In this document: positions 11,561-23,800 of the stretch, piece by piece
How positions within the stretch are numbered: the first letter of the stretch is position 1
How the letters are laid out: each line of letters begins with the position of its first letter
Assembly (NCBI GenBank): GCA_001414345.1
Contig: LLCB01000015.1
Span: forward strand, 305,498-369,497
Length of the DNA: 64,000 bases
Source: Hymenoscyphus infarciens
Taxonomy: Eukaryota > Ascomycota > Leotiomycetes > Helotiales > Helotiaceae
Reading direction: 5' to 3'
Position numbers and translations under genes: made by a program
Notes under the pieces: model-generated
Told to the model about the DNA's origin: nothing
Seen by the model: only the letters and a program-made list of their open reading frames with translations
Databases searched by the model: none

Positions 11561-12774
11561 ATACGGAGTCATGAACATAGATGCGATGGACGAGCAGAAA
11601 AGATTTATGGGCGGCGAAGAGGAGCAAGGAGCAAAACGAAAACTTTATGATTTGATGCTTGTTTATGTTTGGGATGGGGTGGGATGGGGTTAGGTATACG
11701 ATCTCGACTGTGCTTCTTTGAATCTTCACTCGTTTGGTGGGGTCATGATCATGTTCGCTGCATTTGATTTGATTTCGAGAATGCAAATATATACTTTTAC
11801 ATACTTCTCCTAGGACACATTTGTGATATGGCACTCGTTTCCGTCAAATACCTGAGTTGACCTTACTTGAAGAGTTTCGGATTCTTGTTGCCATAGATTT
11901 GGAACTTCTCTATGGCTAGTCTACATAGATTAATTTATGAAATCTCAGATCCGTTCATCATTACCAAAATTCTCGAAACTTGCTTTACCTTTCTCCGGGA
12001 GAATATTTCAGTAAAAACAAACGGGAGAAGTCAAAACCTTGGTTCTTGCTTGTGCTGGCGTTTTGCAATCTCATTGATTATTACCTGATTATTTGAGTTC
12101 CAAACACCAAGGCTAGTTTCTCTTTTACTTTTAAAAGTCTTCGGAAATGAAGGTCAAACAAATCTTTGACCATTTTTCCTTCCTTGCCTTGTTTTCTTTT
12201 TTTTTGGGGGGGGGGGGTCTAACTTGACTATTTCCAGAGGGGGTGGATATTTTGAGTGTTGGATGATTTCTGCTGAACTATATAGGAGGTATTGTGAAGT
12301 TTGGAGTTGGCTCTTCCTGGTTCACAAAGATCACAACCTCGGCGAATAGAAGGATCACGGACTCAGGAAAGGAATTCCTAACTAACACTTTCGTACTTGA
12401 CGAATTGGTATGACAACTGGAAAGAGCCGTTTACACCAACATTATTTCCGACAAATTATGTTTGGCTATTTAGATACTCCGACTTGCAGTGTGGTAGTAT
12501 TACTTAAAGAGGTTTCTTTTCTTTAAAAAAAAATATGTTCTGGCTTTTGCATCTTCGTGGCTCGGTAAGAGGAAAGTTCGAAATTGAATTGCTAGAAATC
12601 ATGAGAATGGGTTACCACTTGTCCCCCCATTGAAGGTCTTTGACAATCTATAGAACAGGGTAATATATTATTATCCAAACCAGAAATCCCCTCCCAACAA
12701 AAGATTAAATATCCAATATGTATCAAAAACGCCATTTTTAATCGCCCTTAAATTAGCTCAATTAAACCCTCTAC
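11561..12774. other. Convergent intergenic region
   Basis: AT-rich 1.2-kb spacer between the 3' ends of the Atg33-like gene and the MFS transporter. It has a T(9)G(12)-like homopolymer junction around 12200-12219. No open frame of note and no RNA gene recognised. Confidence 0.6.
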
Positions 12775-14857
12775 TCATCTCACTGTTTTTTGTTCAGTCA
12801 AGCGACAAATTTCCAAAATATTATGTCGGTGTAAAAATTCCCTGTTTCGCTTTCCAAAGATATCTATGCCACGTTAATAGGCTGCATTGGAATAGGTTGA
12901 GGATGACTTACACATAGGTATAGTAAATAGACAAACGAGAACTTGGATGCTGGATATCCACATGAAAGTATTATAGGTTCCTCCTTTTACGAGCCAACCG
13001 TAGGCGCTGAAGGTTAGACCGAAAGAGAAGAAATTCTGTGCTTTTGTTAATATTTGAGATGTTGGTGGAGTATAAGGGGTATTCATTTACCTTGAAGATG
13101 ATGGTTGTAGTTAATGCTTCAACGACAATGTCACCTAGGATAATTAGTTGGCTGTAGTACTCGAGGTGGGTGGACTTACGATGAGCATCGACGAGGTAGA
13201 GGGCAGCCGCTACAGCTCCTATGACCATCCCAGCAACTTGCATTCCAAATCCCAAAATGGGAAGGTAATAGCTATAATTAATCAACTCCGCTGCCGTGAC
13301 TCCAAAAAGATATAACCCAGCACACCCAATAACGAGCTGAGGAATGACGAGGACAAGACGAAACTCCGGTTCATAAATTCCATTGTTCTTCCGAGTCAAG
13401 TACTTTGCGGACCAATCTGCCAATGCACCAGCTATCAGAAATCCTACGATGGCGCCGAGGAATGCTCCTGTGTAGGCATAACCTGTTTTTTCTTCGTCCC
13501 AAAATAAAGGGGGCCCGAGAAAAATGGCACCGAGGATTACTCCCATGAAGACGGTCCATCCTATCATTGTTCCTTGAATTAAACATGCCCATAGAACTGC
13601 TGGGTGAGCGGCAAGAGGAAATGGGCGAACGAGGAGTTTGAAGAAAGATTCATCTGAGTGTCTTCCATTGAAGAACTGGAGAAGTTCTCGTCTGCTCTTT
13701 CTGGGTGTTTCGGCTCCTGAAGCTCGGGGTGGTGAATCGACAGTACCTGATCCCGGAAGCTCTGATGATTTGTCATGTGAAGATTGTTTAAGACCTTCCT
13801 CAGAATCTCTCACTTCAGAGCGCTTGTGGTGTGGTATCATTTCGATGGTTGTAGCTAAGTCGGTATTGAGATATGCTGCTCTGTTAAATGATGTCTCCGG
13901 TACGAAGAAGTATACTAGTGGGATACAGACTCCCATGAATATGGCAACAAAGTAGAATGTCCATGGCCATCCAAGACTTTTGACGTGAGTTATTTTCCCG
14001 ACCAGGATGGGAGTAAAGAAGGCACCTCCAAAGACTGCTAAGTTTGTCAAAGCCATACGCTTACCACGTTCCTATTTTGACCAGTCAGTCTTAGTCGAAT
14101 GTTTGGAGATGCATACTTACATGGACAAAATAGAGGTCTCCAACTGCTGCGTTTACTAAAGTCTCGAACGGAGCGGTCCCAACTCCCTGGAAAAATCTGG
14201 CCGCTGTCAAAGATCAAAGTCAGTGGCGTTTTATCAAGTTGACTTGCTTCATTGCTCTCAAGCTGAACTAAAAATGGGGACCTACCTGCTAGACTATTAT
14301 AGTTATGCCTGACCGCGCCCGCCCAGATACACGAAATAAAAATCAACACCGTCCCTAGTATGAATTGATGTCGTTTACCCCATATTCTCGCAGACGGAAC
14401 AAAAAGTATAGCACCAATCCCCACTCCGAGTAGATACCATCCCGTAAGAATCGCAACTTTTGTAAATGTAAGGCGGAAATACAATGATAGCGTGAGCGTA
14501 TTGGCAGCGAGAATGGAGCCCAAGCAGGTTGCAAAAATTGCTACCACCGATAGGATGATAAGTATGATATCCCGCTGCCAGAGTGGCCAGTTCAAAGGGT
14601 CATTTGGGTCATCGCTTGGTTGGGGGATGAGGAGGATTGGGACAGGCCCAGATGTATCGCATTTCAGACCTCCAGCGTTGGAGACGTCGACATGTTGAGG
14701 TCTCTCGGGGTCGTCGAAATAACGAGTTGTTCCTGGTGAAGATAGGATTAGTTGCTGCTGTGGTATTTTGCAATTGATATAAAGAAGTGAGAAGAATTCA
14801 AGACTACATACCTGGCACATGTTCAGTGGATCGTGGCTCGAGGATCCACAGGCCCAT
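12775..14857 (-). CDS. Major facilitator superfamily transporter, DHA1-like
   Basis: Seven exons on the minus strand: 14857-14812, 14732-14286, 14203-14121, 14071-13180, 13134-13091, 13035-12912, 12863-12775. They join in frame to 574 residues. The N-terminus MGLWILEPRSTEHVPGTTR and the DDPNDPLNWPLWQRD motif before TM1 are typical of a large fungal MFS group annotated as multidrug or polyamine type. About 12 hydrophobic segments are visible, with the ERGKRMA loop of the A-motif region, R-F-F-Q-G-V-G in TM4-5 and PET between TM6 and the central loop. The loop (about 60 residues, Ser/Lys/Glu-rich) looks cytosolic and phosphorylatable. The last exon restores the usual FGKRNRxFxxRHxIL tail, and the alternative acceptor upstream would stop almost at once. 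The substrate is unknown. Confidence 0.88.
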
Positions 14858-16174
14858 GATTAACGCCAATAATATCAATCAATATGCTGTTTCCGTGGCC
14901 GCAGCCGGGGAAATAAATGAAGCTGTAAGTTATTATTGTTGAATGGAGGGAGCTAATAAAACGGCCGAGGCGTGGAGAAAAAGAATGGTTTGGTTGTTTT
15001 AGCTGGAGGAGTCTTGGTCTTATTGACGGTTGACGGACCAGGAGCGCCAACTGCACTCAAGCGGGGAAGCCTGTCTGGGATAGTCCAAGCCCCCGATGCA
15101 CACAACCAAGGGCCTGGAGAACCTTGTGGAAATGAGGGTCCGGCAAACAGAAGTGGAAGCTGTGAATGAACACCTGAATTTCAAAACCTCAGCATGAGGA
15201 ATCCAATTTGCTGATGTTGCTACTCCGTAAGGTACATGAGGTCTTTTCTCAAGTAAAACCCCCGTTGTTGTTGAAGCCCCTTTATCCACCACTCGGAATT
15301 TCAGTGAAACTTGTCACTCACTGAGTGATAAACACGACGAAGCATGAAAGAAATTGATAAACACACCAAGGATCAAACAAGATTTCTATACGGAGTCAAA
15401 TGGCGCCGAAAAAAGTGTATATGTTCAAGCATTTGCTGAATGGCTACCGAAGCACCCACCGATGAGAGGATTCTCCACTCGTTGGGAAAGTTAAAAACCA
15501 TGTTGCTAGCTAGACCAGGCCTTGTACTAAGTAAAAATCAAATTTTAGAGTTAGAAACTCAATAAACTTAAGAAGAGAAGGATTCGCTAATTTCAATGAC
15601 GATCCAATCTCCACAGGAACGCAAAAACTGTCGGAATTTCCTCCTGTGCCGTACCCAAACAACAATAACCTGTCTAAAGAAAACTTAGAACAATACTACA
15701 AAAATCTAGAATGAATCCTTAATAGCTAGTCAATACCAGTAGCAAGTTTTATTAGGTTTGGTTAGATCGTTGTAGTTTGTTTGCAAACATATTACGTTCT
15801 TGTACAGGAGTAAATTCCGGCAGTTTCAAATCCACGTCTGGTTGGCTAAATCAAAACTTTCTCTTGCTAGTTAAACACAAAGTTCTTGTAACCCGCGGGT
15901 GTTCCTTTTACCTTCCTAGCTCGTACCCTAGCTTGAAGCTTCCTAGCTGGATCGGCTGCTTGAGATTGGGGTGTCGCTTGCAACCAATACTTGTAACTGG
16001 TGAGAGATTAGCCCATGCCGGATAAACATGATATGGAGAGAGGCCTCCCTCCCAGCTGCACCCCGTTCCTTCTTGAGCCTTTCCTTTTGTTAATACACTT
16101 CTTGGAATCTATCGAACGATCGAACAGCATATCGAATCTTGGTATTTTTGATCCTATTCACAACCTCAATCAAC
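14858..16174. other. Intergenic region between divergent MFS and CFEM genes
   Basis: 1.3 kb with no supported gene. The two flanking genes are transcribed away from it, so it holds both promoters. Small frames on both strands have no recognisable motifs. Confidence 0.6.
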
Positions 16175-16862
16175 ATGCAATTCTCCGTTCTCGCCATTGT
16201 CGCTGTTTTGGCTCCGTTTGTTGCTTGCCAGAATGACATTCCCGAATGCGCGGTACGTTTTGCTTCGCAATGGCTTTCCTCCAAAGCCCAGTGGAGAGAC
16301 CAGCTATGCCATCTGAAATGGAAGTCGTGGTGGGCATTCGAGTGCTCGTTGGCAGATTTTTATTCCCCGAGATCATTCGATAAGCTGCTTCGGGTCTCCT
16401 CATCGCGCCGTTTCTCTTTGCAAACAGCTCACATACCTGGTACTGATTCTGAGTTTCTTGCAGAGGCCATGTGTAACTGCCGCAACTAGCGGATCATCAA
16501 TCGGCGGATGCTCTTCCACAGATGTGAAGTGTATCTGCTCGAATCCTAGCTTTCTCGCCAGCATCGCCTGCTGTTTGGCGGCAGCTTGCTCCGCCGATGA
16601 TCAGCAGAAGGCGGTTGCATTCGCACAAAACTTTTGCGCCATCTCGGGGGTCACAAATCTGCCCAATTCGGTTTCGTGCTCTACTTCAGCGACCGCGACA
16701 GCTACAGGAAGCCGAGGAAATAGCACAGTTGCTACCAATGCAGCATCGACCACCTCCAGCTCGGCCACCTCCAAATCTACGGCCAAATCAGGAGCACAGA
16801 AAGTGGTGGGCATGGGAGCAGGTGTATTGGGAGGTTTGGCGATGGGTGCGGCTCTGTTGTAA
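16175..16862 (+). CDS. CFEM-domain GPI-anchored cell-surface protein
   Basis: Exons 16175-16252 and 16464-16862 give 158 residues. Residues 1-19 are a classical signal peptide (MQFSVLAIVAVLAPFVACQ). The CFEM domain has cysteines at 25, 29, 42, 49, 51, 62, 68 and 84, plus an extra one at 63. Asp46 sits in the T-D-x-x-C position that, in CFEM proteins, contacts haem iron. A Ser/Thr/Ala-rich stalk (about 95-135) leads to a small-residue site and a C-terminal hydrophobic tail (VVGMGAGVLGGLAMGAALL), the usual GPI-anchor signal. The intron is long (211 nt); a retained form would stop or extend without cysteines. CFEM proteins act in haem or iron uptake, surface adhesion or host interaction, and the sequence does not say which. 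Confidence 0.88.
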
Positions 16863-19800
16863 TTGGGTCGAAATTTTGATAAAGTTAGGAGAGACAGGCT
16901 ACAGAAAATAGCTGCTGGATGTTGATCTGACCCGAATAATTGGAATGGATTATGGGCTCTCTCTGAGAGCCTCTCTGAGTTCTTGGGGATAAATAATACT
17001 TGTTTGCTTTTTTGTTTGGTAATAATAAAAAGAGGGCGGGAACTTCCAGAGAGCGAGAGGGTCAAGGCGCCAAACTATTGGGATGGAATCGTTGGTTCAC
17101 TTTCCTCATACGGCCATAAAATTCAAATATGATAATCCAGTACGGAAATCGATCGAGCTTGCTTTTTCTGTGATTGAAAGTAGCTACGCCTCGCCATGTT
17201 CCAGGAACTCGGGACAGGTCAGGTACCACTGAGTGAGTGCCGACGATCTTCACGGGTGGGTGCAGTGCTGTGCTTGCATCGCATCGCATCGCATCACATC
17301 GCTGTGACAGAGCTGAGCCCATCTGCCGGCTGCAAAAAGAAAAAAAAGGGCAACTGCCAGACTCCAGACTCCTCTGTGGGGAAAAACGACTTCTTATCCA
17401 AAACTCTCAGCCCCAAGCCAGGCCAGGCCAGGAAAGAGGAAAAGGACAGACCCCTTGACGCACCGTGCAATTGTAATTCCCGGAGGTGATTAGCGAGAAA
17501 TTGAAGGGGGCGTTTTCCGGGATGGCTTCATATCGGATGACAGGACGTGGGAAGTTGCCCTGCATCGGGGATAACAAGAAAACACATTGGGCAATTCGTG
17601 TCTTGTACGAGTTTAGAGTGTTGCAGAAGAAGTCAAATGAGGTTAGAACTCTTGTTTGCTACTTATCAGACGGTGATCCGCTTTGGAACCGTCTTGCTGA
17701 AACAGCCGCTTTGATAGAAAGTGGCAACTACGAGTTCTACAAGACCGAGCGCTACATGCAAACGTAGAATCTTTGCGAGAGCCTCGGTGTCCTGTTTTTC
17801 TTTTGCTGTTTAAATAATTGAATTAACTTTCCCAGTCTTCCTCGAACAAGTAGAAGATATCAGTCATCACAAAAGCCTACACCCCTTGGTGATAGCACTT
17901 CTTTAAAACCAACTACCTCGCTTCTTAAGTGCTTCAAAATTTATGACTGCTCGTAGGCCTCATATCTAATAGGTTGGATGAAATTACCAACCATACAAGT
18001 ACAACCACTGGTGCTATGACGCTTCTGGTTCAAGAAAAGAGGGGCATCCATTTTTGGACCTTCAGAGGTAACTAATAGCAATGATACATAGACGACTTGG
18101 GTCTTAGCACATCGTGACTATCAAGTGAGCTAGCTGATGAGATAGGTCAACTTGACTTTTTCTCAAACCTCGAAGCGCTCTCCTCACCGTCACAAAACGG
18201 CTGTCACGTCTTGGGAGCGGCTTTCAGTGCGTTTACTGGCCGGCACTTCTCTCGCACGGATAACCCAACAACGCGTCCTTACTTTCATATCGGCATGCAG
18301 AAGATTGAGGCCCAGCCTCCGAATATCTTGAGAGAAAACCACCAGAATGACATTATTATGCATCTTACGACGCATTCGTGTTTAAACCCCCACATCGATA
18401 AGCGGTCACTCTATGCACACTAGTGGAACCTTTTCCCAACTTCCCAACTTCCCAACTTCCAGATTCCAGATTCCCGAGATCAAGTCCAGACAGGCCCGAA
18501 AGCGAAAAGTAACAAAACAACATGGATATTTAAATACTCCCCTCCCCCCTAATTGAATGTTATTTCTGACAGCTGGGAACCTTAAAATGAAGGTTCAGGT
18601 TTAACGTTTATTTGGGGGGAGGGGGGCTCGAAATAACCTGCGATTTGAGGCACAGGCCGCCCTACCAAAACCTCAACCCTTTACACTCTATCACAGCGTA
18701 TTACGAGGCCAAATAAAGTCGCAAAAACGGAACAAAATTTAAAATCAAGCCCTAGAGTCGTCTTAAAGAAGCGTATTAAGTCTTACAACCTTTTAGCTAG
18801 TGGTTGTGGTTGCGTCGGAGTAGAAGCTGGTGTACCTCCAATCGGCAGGATTCGTCAAGGACGACAATTGAGGCTCATTCCTGGTACCGATTATGGGGTC
18901 TCGGCTTCTTAATATAATGCCCTGTCTACACTTCTTGTTGAAGTGGACATGTGACAGTGAAATAACTAGACGAGAATGCAAAAGCGAGAACAACACATCT
19001 TGGAGAGAGAGAAAAAGCACAAAGAGACGGGACAAGAGCAACTCGTTGTAAACTCAAAACGCATGCTGAACGGCAGTCGATATATTCATACCGGAAAGTA
19101 CCCAGTTTCCCAGGGATCAACCATGAGCATGAGAGCCGCTTTCGCCTTTTGTCTCCATTGATGCCACCGTTTCGACCGTCTCAGCGCCCGTTTGTAGTGG
19201 TGTCAGCGGAACTCTACTCGCGTGGCATTGAGTTCGAAATGGTAGTTGTTCTCGGCAGAGCCGCAGCTTTGGGGATTTTCGCTCGGCGTCTCGCTTGGGC
19301 CTCTTGCCTTCCACCTTGCTTCCTCTCTAAACTGCTCGCTCACCCACGGTCACTATGCAACGCACCAAGCACCACCCGGTTCAGCGACGGTGAGGGCAGA
19401 CAGACGAGCTTTCCCCCAAGCCTCTCCCAAGCGTTTTCCAACTCTTTCCCAGCTAAGCGCGGTCTGTTCACAACACACTGTCCAAGGACCAATGGCAGGC
19501 AGTAAGTAGGTAGGTGGTTGATCCGAACAAGGTCTAAGGCCCAAGGTGGCAATGGAAGGAGAACATCTCGTCCCACGCAGCAGTCTCCCCAATGAGTGCC
19601 TCGCCAGAAAGATCCGATGCGTACTTAATGTCTCCACCACGAATCGGCTGCATCGGTGCTACACTAGTAGATTTTTGCAGACAACCTCAGGGGATTTCTG
19701 TTCTGCTCTGCTCAGGGGCAGGCCGCCAGGAACCCTACCGACCATACTTACCTACTGTACCATGAATCCTAGCCTACTACTTACTTAGTAGGCCTAGACT

Positions 19801-20644
19801 GAGGGGCACAGCACTTCACAGGCTTGCCTTGTATACGGAGATACCTCCCCTATGAGCTACTCACAGTCCACTGCAACCCCCAACCTGGGCTAAATCTGAC
19901 CCGTCATCCGTGGGGTGGCCCCCTATTTGTAGCTTGCCCGCTACAGTACACTCGCTAAAAAGTTAAGGGCTGTCTTGGTAAGGAAATCTGAAGCAACACA
20001 ACTCTAGATGGTGGATCCGCTCACGGCTCACGGCTCACGGCTCACACACCTACTCCCTACTCCGTAAGGTAAGGGAAATAAATTCACACCCACACACCTC
20101 ACCCATAAAATGCACAGGGCATCTATGTGCTCCCACCTCCCATGAGCACCAGCTGCATCTCTGGCAGTCTGTTACAGGGTCCGTGACGCCCCGCCCCGTA
20201 GCTCGGATGTCTGCGTGTGTGTGTGTGTGTGTTGTGTTTGTGTGTGTGTGTGTGCTTGATGGTCGTGCTCCCCCATCCCACATAATTAACCTGGCGTTTC
20301 CAAAACCTTGAGAATGTCGTTACGCACGCCCCAGAGCAATTTGCTTTTATTGTATTATACTTCCTATGGAAAGGTCTCACGGTGATCGCTTGCTCGTGCT
20401 CCAGCTTCCCTCCATTCCGAAGCAAATCTGAGTATATATATATATATATAGGCATGCTGATCTGGAACTATCCGCTTGCTTGCCTCGACATTACTCTTTC
20501 TCTTCAGCCTCGTGCACCCCTCCTCCCACCTTCCATTCCATTACCAACACTCCATCGTCAGTTGAATATCTTCTTACTTGCAAGAAACTCCAACTAACAC
20601 CTTGTAGCTTGATATAAACCGTCCTCGGCCTACCTACCTTCAAC
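16863..20644. other. Gene-poor spacer with simple repeats
   Basis: 3.8 kb without a supportable gene. It includes a GCATC/CACATC run near 17276-17300, a CCCAACTT repeat at 18434-18462, a (CACGGCT)3 run at about 20023-20043, a (TG)n tract at 20213-20254 and a (TA)n tract at 20433-20450. The frame at 17486-17767 (93 residues) looks mildly protein-like near its end, but no family is recognised. The TA tract and the CT-rich run after it are the likely promoter and leader of the 54-residue gene. Confidence 0.55.
20213..20254. repeat. (TG)n dinucleotide microsatellite, imperfect
   Basis: About 42 bp of TG/GTTG repeats interrupted once by TTGTGTT. A potential polymorphic marker with no gene context. 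Confidence 0.9.
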
Positions 20645-20809
20645 ATGTGCGAATATACCAAAAACTATTACATCTACACTTCCTGCCAAGATCCTGGCGC
20701 TCACTTCTTTGGCACTTCCGTCGACGGCAAGAGAGAACATCGTTGCCCTCGAGGCCCTCACGAACGCTACATAGTCATGCCTGGACATTGCCCACTTTGT
20801 ACTGGGTGA
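20645..20809 (+). CDS. 54-residue Cys-rich small protein
   Basis: A single uninterrupted frame with an ATG in good context (CAACATGTG), a CT-rich leader and a (TA)n tract about 195 bp upstream. The protein is 54 residues, acidic-basic mixed, without signal peptide or membrane segment. Cysteines are at 2, 14, 34, 49 and 52. The last pair is a C-P-L-C knuckle, and C2 sits in MCEY near the start. The spacing suggests one zinc site (C14/C34 with C49/C52), which is inference. I recall a broad ascomycete group of short proteins beginning M-C-x-(Y/F) and ending in CPxC, so I treat it as real. Function unknown. Confidence 0.65.
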   Translation: MCEYTKNYYIYTSCQDPGAHFFGTSVDGKREHRCPRGPHERYIVMPGHCPLCTG

Positions 20810-23800
20810 TGGATCTCTCTGACTTTTTCGACTCGAACTTACCACCTCTCTACCTCCCTGCCCTCTCCACTTTCATTCAACTCATGCTACGAATCATGAG
20901 CTTCTCTCGGATACCATCATTCTCTTTTTAATGGCACCAACAGCTCTCCTGCACTTTTCTTGTTGGGATGATGCTTTATCTTTTCACGACACTTCAGCGG
21001 GGCGTTCAAAAGGAACTGGGATATATATTGGGATTTTCAACTTTCAGTGTTGTTTTTGTATTCATGCTTCCTATTTACTTGCCACCGCCATCGTTTTGCG
21101 GATGAGAGGGGCTGGATCTCCGAGTGGGCATGGGCTATATGGACAAGGAGACAAGGAGTTTATTTTGGGGTGATATGAATCATCCGATACATGTGCCGAA
21201 GATGGCGGGGACACCTTGGAAAAGTTATGAGAGCTTGGATATTGAAAAATGCAATATAAGACAACCGGGGGAGTAATATTTGGTTTTTCTCTTACACACC
21301 TGGCGCAAGCTATATTCAATGATGATTCGCGGGAATTACTTTTCCAATACGTAGGATAGTGAAGGGTGGCGCTTCCCGCCGGAAAAGCATCCGACGTTTG
21401 TCGATTTCTTCAATATCAAAAGCAATTTATACCCCTTAAAAGACCACTAAGAGACCATGCCACTATCAGCCGGCCTCACGAGGCTCGGCAAAAGCAATTC
21501 GGTCTCGTACGAAGTCAGTTGGGAGCTGATCACACGCTCGAGGCCCACCAGCAAAGTTCAAACCCCCTGGATAACCAGTTTTCCTTATTCTTTGGACGAC
21601 ATGCGAAGCCAACGATGATGAGGTGAGCGGTATATTGTGAATTTGTGATATGTCGTTCAGCTGCGGCACCGTAACACAAATCCAAAGTAATCTTTGTTTA
21701 CACAAAGCTGGTGCCTGATGGGTTCGGCGACGGCAGTTCTGTCTGTTCGTTCTGTTCCTGGGATGCTAGCTCCAACTCTTGCTTCCTCGCATTGTTGATT
21801 GATTGCCACCAAGCGCGTACGGAGTATACGTACTTACATAGGTAGGGTTCAAGGGAGCCCAGGGTAACACTTCCTTCCCTACTCCGTACTTACTTACTTA
21901 CAGTACCTACTTCCTGGCCTGGTTCCTTCCCGCTGCAGCAAGATCTTGACAGCGCTTGTGAACCAATGTAACACTGCAACTGCATAGGTTGCATAGGTAG
22001 ATTCTAGGTCCTACCCAGAACGACTCCCGGACCATCGAACCATCTACAGTTATCAAGAACCTTATTATTCTGTTCCTCGCTCAATCATGATCAGCTGGGC
22101 GGCCTTCCGGGCCCCCGAAGCCCGAAATGTCTCGTTTCTTTTCTTCTGGGTGAAGCCATGGATCCGGATTCCGCACTCGTTCCACTCAAATAACATTTAC
22201 AACGCCGTTTGGGAATGTTGGGGTGGAGAGAAATGGAGAGCCTTGCGAAGATCGGGAATCTGGAAACTGCAATCTGGAATCTGGAATCTGGAATCTGGAA
22301 TCTGGAATCTACAATCTGGAATCTGAAATCTGGAATCTACAATCTGGAATCTGAAATCTGAGGGGGGTGTTTATAGTCGCGCTAACACAACACTAAACCG
22401 CTTGGAGTAAACGGGTCGTTGGAGCCTTCTTTACTCGGCGAGTACCGAGGGCTGACCTGTCGTGAATAACCTCAATGCATGGCTGTTGCTTGTTGCGGCA
22501 CCTCTTGCGTACATTCCCGAGCTGCGTTACAGACGGTACGATGCAGCTACCTACCGTTACGGCACCGGAATTACAGGTTCCCAGGGCCATCTATTCATGG
22601 GACTCTGTTGGTGGAGGAAGGGGGGAAGTGTAGGCCTTCAGTCCAGAACGAGATATGGTCCGGTTGGCAATTGTTTGATGGTCGGTCCCAAGTCTACAAA
22701 GTCTATCGTATACTACCTAGGCTTTGTACACCTGGGACTATTTCAATCAAAGGCATCAAGTCTCGCGCAGATACAAGTGTATTGCATGGTTCTCCAGCCG
22801 CGGGGTCGGGCGGGGCGGGCGGGCATCTTGACTTGCCCTTTACTACGTACGTATATGGGGACATATTAAGTGTATTGATATGTTGGGAAACGCAGCCGGT
22901 TGCAGTTTGGTCAGCGTCAGCTAAGCAGTCCTGGCACTTCCAGACAGCTTCATCCTGGCGGTTACAATTGTTGATCATCCGTCACTCGTTTCGACCCAGC
23001 TACTTTTGGCAACAAGAGGCTCGAAGAGTCCAAGTTGGGCAAAAACTGTCGGGCCGCCTTTCTACACGTCGTAATTCATGATGTCAAGATGGAAGAATCT
23101 TCACCTCAAAATGCTTTGGTCAGATATCATATGCATCAAACACCTCCACATCCAGAAAATCTCGAGTCTCCTCACATTCCTGCTGTACAAAAATAAGCTG
23201 TCAAGCTGTCTCGGCTCATCTTACGATGGTGAAACCAGGGTCCAAAATATTCATCGCGGGATCAAATGCACGAGAGCAAAAGTGGTGTTGAAGTGTTTCC
23301 CAAGATGCTATCAGTGTTTCGATCAATAAATACACTCTCTCGTACACGAGAACGGATATGTGGGACGACGAGAAGAAGCCAATACGGTACATACGTACCC
23401 CTCTTCCCCCATGGTGCCATCCCATATCCCTACTCTTTTGCGGGACGCAGTGTTCGAGAGTAGGTCTGTGGGCTATACACCTCTGCGTATCCGCCGGATT
23501 TGGTTTCCTGTCTTTTAGCGTTTACGACAGATCGTAGATCCGTACTTGTAGTTTGGATCATCACACGACGAGTTCAGATGACTTTCCATGTCTGTTTTCT
23601 TTCATATGATCGCTTCCTTATAGATGGGCGCTTTTTGCGAGAGAGCGAATGCTACGCTAATGAATCTTAGTTCGTTGGATTATTAGCTGGGTATATACGA
23701 TACGCTTTACAGCTTCGAAAATGTTCGTCCGACTTACCCCTCTTCAACCCTCATCACACCTAGATTATTGATTCCTGTATCCTCAACGGTTTCTCGCGAG

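Noticed and set aside
12195..12220. T/G homopolymer run as a terminator or telomere-like tract
   Set aside because: A single T-run followed by a G-run without repeat structure; no functional meaning can be supported.
17486..17767. A 93-residue frame near the CFEM gene
   Set aside because: Only its last part looks mildly protein-like; no family, splice partner or promoter context supports it.
21540..21575. A possible tRNA T-arm (GTTCAAACCCC-like)
   Set aside because: No matching acceptor stem, anticodon arm or A-box could be placed around it.
22462..23081. Two overlapping frames of 135 and 200 residues
   Set aside because: Both are open in the same DNA, have Cys/Arg/Ser-rich non-coding-like composition, no recognisable motif and no sensible splice partners.
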